From NCBI GenBank assembly GCA_949710005.1, contig OX453281.1:29629839-29693838 (forward strand): DNA of 64,000 bases, written 5' to 3'. The notes beneath the pieces were generated by a model that was given only the letters and a program-made list of their open reading frames with translations, ran no database searches and was not told where the DNA came from. Origin of the DNA: Ricordea florida (Eukaryota; Cnidaria; Anthozoa; Corallimorpharia; Ricordeidae). A program made the position numbers and the translations under genes. Of the stretch, positions 62,522 through 64,000 are shown piece after piece; within the stretch, counting starts at the first letter, position 1; each line of letters opens with the position of its first letter.

Positions 62522-62716
62522 GTATTGTTAGCTACAGGTCGCTTATCACACCCTGTAGATGTACGCCGGAGGCTGTTTGAAACCCTTTCCTTTGTGCGTG
62601 ATGTTGTTGTTGGGTCAGCCAGTGATATCAAAGAAGGCTGTTTGAGAGTAAGACTGCTTCATGCAGCTATACGGTACCACCTCCATCATTGCGATACTGT
62701 CTGGAAAACAGAAATG
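62522..62716 (+). CDS. Internal exon of a DUF2236/mpaB-like oxygenase gene
   Basis: A 65-codon exon, phase 0 at both sides, flanked by a cag acceptor and a gtagga donor. It encodes GRLSHPVDVRRRLFETL and LRVRLLHAAIRYHLHHC, which match the helix with the haem-ligand-region pattern RxRxxHAxxR of the ER-bound oxygenase mpaB / latex-clearing-protein family (DUF2236). The next segment of the family should lie in an exon downstream, outside or unrecognised. No upstream exon was found between PSMD5 and here, so the gene may be broken, or its 5' part may lie far away. Assignment is from memory of the family pattern. Confidence 0.5.
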
Positions 62717-62934
62717 GTAGGATTTCAAACTACAGTGTACAAAAGCTATTTTTGGTTTTCAAGGGTGCATTCAACTGGGAAATCCAGATTTAGACTCTTC
62801 TAAATCCAAATTGATTGAATCAATATATATTATATTATATGCATTTATATCATGTAGTCTGTTGAGAAGCAAGTTTGGCGCAGTGGCACCTGGCTGTCCC
62901 ATCTCTGTAACCCAGCTTTTTGGTTCCCGTCACG

Positions 62935-63175
62935 ACACCTCACCCATCTTCCTTCTGCCATGTGGCACATAAGGCCTCACCACAAGCCTGCCAACCAGCT
63001 CTATAAGCTGTTACAATTTTTTCCTTACTCCAGGCTTCCATCCAGCTTTTTCCCTTTCTCTCTTCTTTCTCTGCGGTTCTCCTCCATGTTGTCCTTGGTC
63101 TGCCATGTTTTAATCGGCCTTCTGGGGTCCATGTTAATGCAGTCCTGCAGTAATTATTTGGTTCTTTCCTCATGA
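62935..63175 (-). mobile_element. LINE C-terminal fragment (GRPRTTWRRTAEKE)
   Basis: A minus-strand 77-codon frame with TPEGRLKHGRPRTTWRR and ALCATWQKEDG, the typical tail after the reverse transcriptase in many invertebrate LINEs. No upstream RT domain is seen. Confidence 0.7.
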
Positions 63176-63745
63176 TGTGGCCAATGAATTTTCATTTTCT
63201 TCTTCACACGTCCTCGCTGACATTTTCCATCTCAGCCATTTTCACCATTTCATGTGGGTCAAGTTTGTTCTTCACCCTTGCTCCTCACTTTCCAATTTCT
63301 TCTGTTTTCCTCACTCCACAAAACCAACACTTTTGAATCCCAATGTGGTCAGGAACCAGTGGACCAATAATCATCTAGTTAAGTGGATGTGCCACTGGAA
63401 AAACTTATTTATTTATTTGTTTGTTTGTTGTTTGTTTGTTTATTCATTTATAAAGTGGTCCTTCAGTGAATTCCACAATGACTGAAGTCTTCAAAGGTAA
63501 ATTGTTTATGTGGCGATTTGGTCATAAAAGTTAATAATGGTGATTGTGAGCTCCAGTAACATTTTCTTTCGACTGTTTGTTATTTTACAAAATATACAGC
63601 CTGTTTGTTCGTGGAAACAATGATTTTCTTGGTGCAGGCTGCCCATTTGTTTATTAGAATAGCCTGTCAGGAAGGGCAAACTATGGTCATTTCGCTACCA
63701 AGTCACGTGGCTTGGTAGCATGATGATTCAGCCTGGTGGAGAGAT
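63176..63745. other. Interval with no recognised gene
   Basis: Pyrimidine-rich, with an (ATTT/GTTT)n stretch near 63405-63450. No supported exon. Confidence 0.4.
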
Positions 63746-63747
63746 TG

Positions 63748-64000
63748 GTTTGTGGCAAGATGACCTGTTGGTGGCAAGATGACCTGTTGGTGGCATGATG
63801 ACCTGTTGGTGGCATGATGACCTGTTGGTGGCAAGATGACCTATTAGTGGCAAGATGACCTGTTGGTGGCAAGATGACCTGTTGGTGGCAAGATGACCTG
63901 TTGGTGGCAAGATGGCCTGTTGGTGGCATGATGACCTGTTGGTGGCAAGATGACCTGTTAGTGGCAAGATGACCTGTTGGTGGCAAGATGACCTGTTGGT
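63748..64000. repeat. 19-bp minisatellite running off the window
   Basis: GATGACCTGTTGGTGGCAA repeated at least 13 times with A/T alternation in GGCAA/GGCAT. It continues past the end. Confidence 0.95.

Noticed and set aside
63687-63986. Histidine/threonine-rich repeat proteins on the minus strand
   Set aside because: A 19-bp minisatellite running off the window edge.

Overview
The window looks like nuclear DNA of an animal, most likely an anthozoan cnidarian such as a stony coral. It is AT-rich, its genes carry many short exons with GT-AG introns, it has intronless rhodopsin-class receptors of the kind expanded in cnidarians, and its introns are packed with short inverted-repeat (MITE-like) elements, tRNA-headed SINEs, decayed LINEs and minisatellites. 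No bacterial operon or CRISPR structure is present. The species cannot be fixed from the sequence alone.

Layout. 1-846 is the 3' part of one GPCR gene (+). 2685-3701 is a complete single-exon GPCR (+). 3785-6432 (-) is an AIRIM/C1orf109-like ribosome-maturation gene, one middle exon not found, whose introns hold a LINE 3' end and an inverted-repeat element. 8575-41288 (-) is a CCDC180 orthologue that I could assemble into 47 phase-compatible short exons (about 1483 aa). 41609-54565 (+) starts about 320 bp away in divergent orientation and is the most unusual gene here. Its 14 phase-compatible exons encode about 1913 aa: a Ras/Rab-like GTPase with an intact P-loop, RCC1-type repeats, a filamin-type Ig repeat, a second Roc-like domain without a P-loop, a COR domain and a cysteine/histidine-containing tail. 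57538-61424 (-) is PSMD5, a 26S proteasome assembly chaperone, in only three exons. 62522-62716 (+) is a lone exon resembling the DUF2236/mpaB oxygenase family, and 62940-64000 holds a LINE C-terminal fragment and the start of a 19-bp minisatellite.

How the genes relate. They are independent eukaryotic genes, not a pathway. CCDC180 and the Roco-like gene may share a bidirectional promoter with two tandem CGTCA half-sites. GPCR2 and AIRIM converge with stop codons only about 84 bp apart.

Exon models come from reading splice sites and codon phase by eye. Whole coding sums are divisible by three and join recognisable domains, but transcript data would be needed to confirm each junction. Most long open frames outside these genes are minisatellites or decayed transposons.
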